In this document: in pieces, positions 61,951-64,000 of the stretch
How the letters are laid out: each line of letters opens with the position of its first letter
Position numbering within the stretch: position 1 is the stretch's first letter
Source of the DNA: Enterococcus sp. 9E7_DIV0242
Lineage (GTDB): Bacteria > Bacillota > Bacilli > Lactobacillales > Enterococcaceae
DNA: 64,000 nucleotides
Assembly: GCF_002140975.2 (NCBI RefSeq)
Contig: NZ_CP147247.1
Coordinates: 3,783,001 to 3,847,000 of the forward strand
Direction: 5' to 3'
Position numbers and translations under genes: made by a program
The notes under the pieces: model-generated
What the model was told of the DNA's origin: nothing
The model's input: only the letters and a program-made list of their open reading frames with translations
Database searches by the model: none

Positions 61951-63210
61951 ATGCAACTCTTGAAACATGCATATTTTAGTCTCAAACATAATAAGCTACA
62001 ATGGCTGCTCAAATTCCTATTTCTTTTTCTTTACTTGAATCTGGTATTTAGTCTCATTGACAGTATCCATGGGTTAAAAAAAGAGATACAGAAGAGTCAA
62101 AGGAATTATGCAGCACAAGTCCAACTGTTTCCTGTTTCCGAACAAGCAGTCCCATTGACCTATCAACAACTCGAAGACTATGGAAAGTCAAAATATGTTG
62201 ATTGCGTCGAACATGATGGTTTTCTTTATTTAGCGCCGACAGACCCGCAGACAACCGTGCATTCGCAAGAAGAAGTAAGTTCTTCCGTTGGTGGTATGAT
62301 TCATGTGCTTCCGCAGGCAGAAATAGACAATAAAGTAAAATTGCAAGGTGTCGATCGTTTGAAACTAGGAGCGAACGAATGTCTAATCAGCCAGCAATAC
62401 GCGGATATGCAGCAAGTCAGCATTGGAGAAACCATTTCTTTTGACAACGGTCAGGCTCAGGTCGATTTTGTTGTCAAGGGGATCTATGACACTGAAGAAA
62501 CAGAGTCATTTGGTCCTGATATTTACACCACGATTGAAGCGTTAAAGTCTGGAAATCCGGAGCTTTATAAGCAAGTACAATGGTATTCAATTTATCATTT
62601 AGTTGATCAGAGCATGTTCGATGATTTTTGGTCGGAGCTAAAGGAAAAAGGTGTAACGGATCAGTATCAGCTTGTTTCAAACGAAGAATACTACCAAGAA
62701 GAGACCGTCTTTTTGAGTGAAACATTGAAAAAAAGCGGCTATGGATTACTTGGCGTCGTACTATTGGGGGTTGTCCCACTGTATGCCCTGACAAAGATTT
62801 TTAGGAAAAGACAGTTAACCGAAATCGGCTTCCTGTACAGCATGGGAATCAGCAGAATAAAACTAGCAGGAATATATATCGGTAATAACCTCTTACTGTT
62901 GCTGGTGACGGGCTGTCTAGCTATGGTTTCAGTGAATGGGTATCTCTCTTCTTTTGCACAATTGTTGCTGAGCAGTACTCAGAAGCTACTTAATGCACAA
63001 ACGGTCGATTTCTTTTCGACGAATAATTTCAGTGTTGTGACTTCGATTACTGCGCCAATTGCTCCGATTACAGAGATATCTGTGCAATCATCTTTCTCCA
63101 TTGAAAAAGTTGCGCTGATAATGGTTATCGTCATTATTCTTTCAATTAGCGCAGTGAATGAGATTCGTCGTTTTCAATTAAGCAATCAATTGATGGAGGA
63201 GACAGCATGA
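61951..63210 (+). CDS. FtsX-like ABC permease
   Basis: A 419-residue permease: N-terminal helix (LKFLFLFLYLNLVFSLIDSI), a large outer domain (about 45-265), then three helices (GYGLLGVVLLGVVPLYALTK; NNLLLLLVTGCLAMVSV; VALIMVIVIILSISAVN) with the FtsX motif EIGFLYSMGISRIKLAGIYI. The topology is that of MacB-type permeases. AAGGAG precedes the ATG. It overlaps the ATPase-like gene by 4 bp (ATGA). The partner NBD at 63207 lacks catalytic motifs. Confidence 0.88.
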   Translation: MQLLKHAYFSLKHNKLQWLLKFLFLFLYLNLVFSLIDSIHGLKKEIQKSQRNYAAQVQLFPVSEQAVPLTYQQLEDYGKSKYVDCVEHDGFLYLAPTDPQTTVHSQEEVSSSVGGMIHVLPQAEIDNKVKLQGVDRLKLGANECLISQQYADMQQVSIGETISFDNGQAQVDFVVKGIYDTEETESFGPDIYTTIEALKSGNPELYKQVQWYSIYHLVDQSMFDDFWSELKEKGVTDQYQLVSNEEYYQEETVFLSETLKKSGYGLLGVVLLGVVPLYALTKIFRKRQLTEIGFLYSMGISRIKLAGIYIGNNLLLLLVTGCLAMVSVNGYLSSFAQLLLSSTQKLLNAQTVDFFSTNNFSVVTSITAPIAPITEISVQSSFSIEKVALIMVIVIILSISAVNEIRRFQLSNQLMEETA

Positions 63211-63866
63211 TGGAAGCGATTCGATTTGAACAGGCAAGCTACACAAAAGAAACGCTTGTTTTGGAGCAAGTATCAGCTACTTTTGACAGAGGGAAATCCT
63301 ATTTGATTTTTAGCGATGCTCGCTTAGAGCTGGGATTATTAACTGCTGTTATGACTGGACTGGAACCCTTGTCCTCGGGAAAGCTTTTCTACTATGGACA
63401 GGAGTATACCAAGCATGTACATACAACTCTGCATACTGCAGAAATCGGTGCTGTTTTTCAAAAGTACAACTATATACCGGCATTATCAGCAGAAGAAAAT
63501 CTTTATTATTACCTTCAAATCAATAAGCAGCCCATGAAAAAAGCAGCGTGTCGAAAATATCTGGCTAGTTTCGGGATTAACGGTGATTCATTGAAGCGTC
63601 CATTACAACAGTTGGATCTGTTGATTCAAAAAAAATATTGTTTGGCAAAAGCGCTAGTTTTATCGCCAAAGCTATTGATACTGGATCGCTTGTTATCAAC
63701 TCTGGATTTTCACAGTCAAGAACAGATTATGATCTATTTGAATAAGCTGGCAAATGAAGAGAAGACTTGTGTCATTTTACTGGAAAGTGAACAATTTTTA
63801 GGTAGATATACAGATGAGGTTTGGGGATTAAATCGGGGGAAGCTTTCTTTTATCAAGTGTATATGA
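63207..63866 (+). CDS. Degenerate ABC ATPase homologue (no Walker motifs)
   Basis: A 219-residue protein aligning along its length with LolD/MacB-type ATPases, yet the Walker A region reads LIFSDARLELGLLTAVMTG (no GxxGxGKS/T), the signature reads LQQLDLLIQKKYCLAKAL instead of LSGGQ, and Walker B has LLILDRLLSTLD with Arg in place of the catalytic Glu. The Q-loop (AVFQKYNYIPAL) and D-loop (STLD) remain recognisable. The frame is intact, has a ribosome site and is coupled to both neighbours, so it is probably a structural pseudo-ATPase rather than a dead gene. Confidence 0.85.
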   Translation: MMEAIRFEQASYTKETLVLEQVSATFDRGKSYLIFSDARLELGLLTAVMTGLEPLSSGKLFYYGQEYTKHVHTTLHTAEIGAVFQKYNYIPALSAEENLYYYLQINKQPMKKAACRKYLASFGINGDSLKRPLQQLDLLIQKKYCLAKALVLSPKLLILDRLLSTLDFHSQEQIMIYLNKLANEEKTCVILLESEQFLGRYTDEVWGLNRGKLSFIKCI

Positions 63867-63881
63867 AAAGAGGAAGCGACT

Positions 63882-64000
63882 ATGAACTATTTACAACGTG
63901 GTATTCGCAGTGTGACGCGCAGAAAAGGGAAATCCTTTATCCTATTTGCAGTTATTTTTATTTTAGGAAATGTTATTGCCGGTGCGATCGCCATTCAGCA
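63882..64000 (+). CDS. FtsX-like ABC permease, N-terminal part (partial)
   Basis: From ATG 63882, after AGAGGAAG, it reads MNYLQRGIRSVTRRKGKSFI then LFAVIFILGNVIAGAIAIQ, the N-terminal arm and first helix of an FtsX/MacB-type permease. It continues beyond the window. It follows the pseudo-ATPase by 15 bp, making a second permease in the operon. Confidence 0.85.
   Translation, partial: MNYLQRGIRSVTRRKGKSFILFAVIFILGNVIAGAIAIQ

Noticed and set aside
1..64000. CRISPR array, rRNA or tRNA genes
   Set aside because: No regularly spaced direct repeats or recognisable RNA gene sequences were seen.

Overview
The window is low-GC Gram-positive DNA, most like an Enterococcus (Lactobacillales). The clues are a sigma-54/LevR-type activator driving a mannose-family PTS, an AhpC/AhpF pair behind a PerR-type box, OmpR-family two-component systems (TCSs) paired with ABC exporters, a glycerol-phosphate teichoic acid locus and an ISL3-family insertion sequence. 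Species cannot be fixed from the sequence alone.

Layout. 1-2137 (minus): MacB-type permease, ABC ATPase and HlyD-like adaptor. 2436-3293 (minus): PucR/CdaR-type regulator. 3706-8294: a response regulator/histidine kinase pair with an ABC ATPase and two permeases. 8963-10087: a tyrosine recombinase, followed by an RpiB/LacAB-like protein and an unknown protein. 11599-13953: PerR box, ahpC, ahpF. 14017-15492 (minus): AraC regulator and a hypothetical. 15740-23187: sigma-54 activator, then a -24/-12 promoter, PTS EIIA/B/C/D and two SIS-domain deglycases, best read as a gfr (glucoselysine/fructoselysine) operon. 23381-29536: accessory genes (duplicated-domain lipoprotein, decayed SMI1/KNR4 gene, DfsB-like, cold-shock, NTF2-like, DUF3784-like) and a surface flavoprotein. 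30033-34934: TCS, secreted Cys/His-rich protein and a P1B-type metal ATPase with twin operators.

35262-37676 is the most unusual stretch. A broken CatB-like acetyltransferase is followed by a tyrosine recombinase gene enclosed by two 24-bp inverted, internally palindromic sites. This looks like a self-contained invertible cassette with an outward promoter aimed at the teichoic acid locus (37769-51034: TagB-like, TagA, TagF-like, galE remnant, TagD, GT2, Glf, TagH with a LysM tail, TagG, a large TagF-like protein, and an SGNH/nucleotidyltransferase fusion). The locus could therefore be phase variable. An 8-bp target duplication and inverted ends show a complete ISL3 element (51836-53352) inserted in the loop of the terminator that follows the locus.

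53597-56353: M20 amidohydrolase with two membrane proteins. 56725-59743: polytopic membrane protein plus a GT2-GtrA fusion, probably a lipid-linked surface glycosylation pair. 59985-64000: TCS followed by an FtsX-like permease, an ABC ATPase homologue whose catalytic motifs are destroyed, and the start of another permease. No rRNA, tRNA or CRISPR array was seen. Surface glycopolymer synthesis and sensor-linked ABC export dominate the content.
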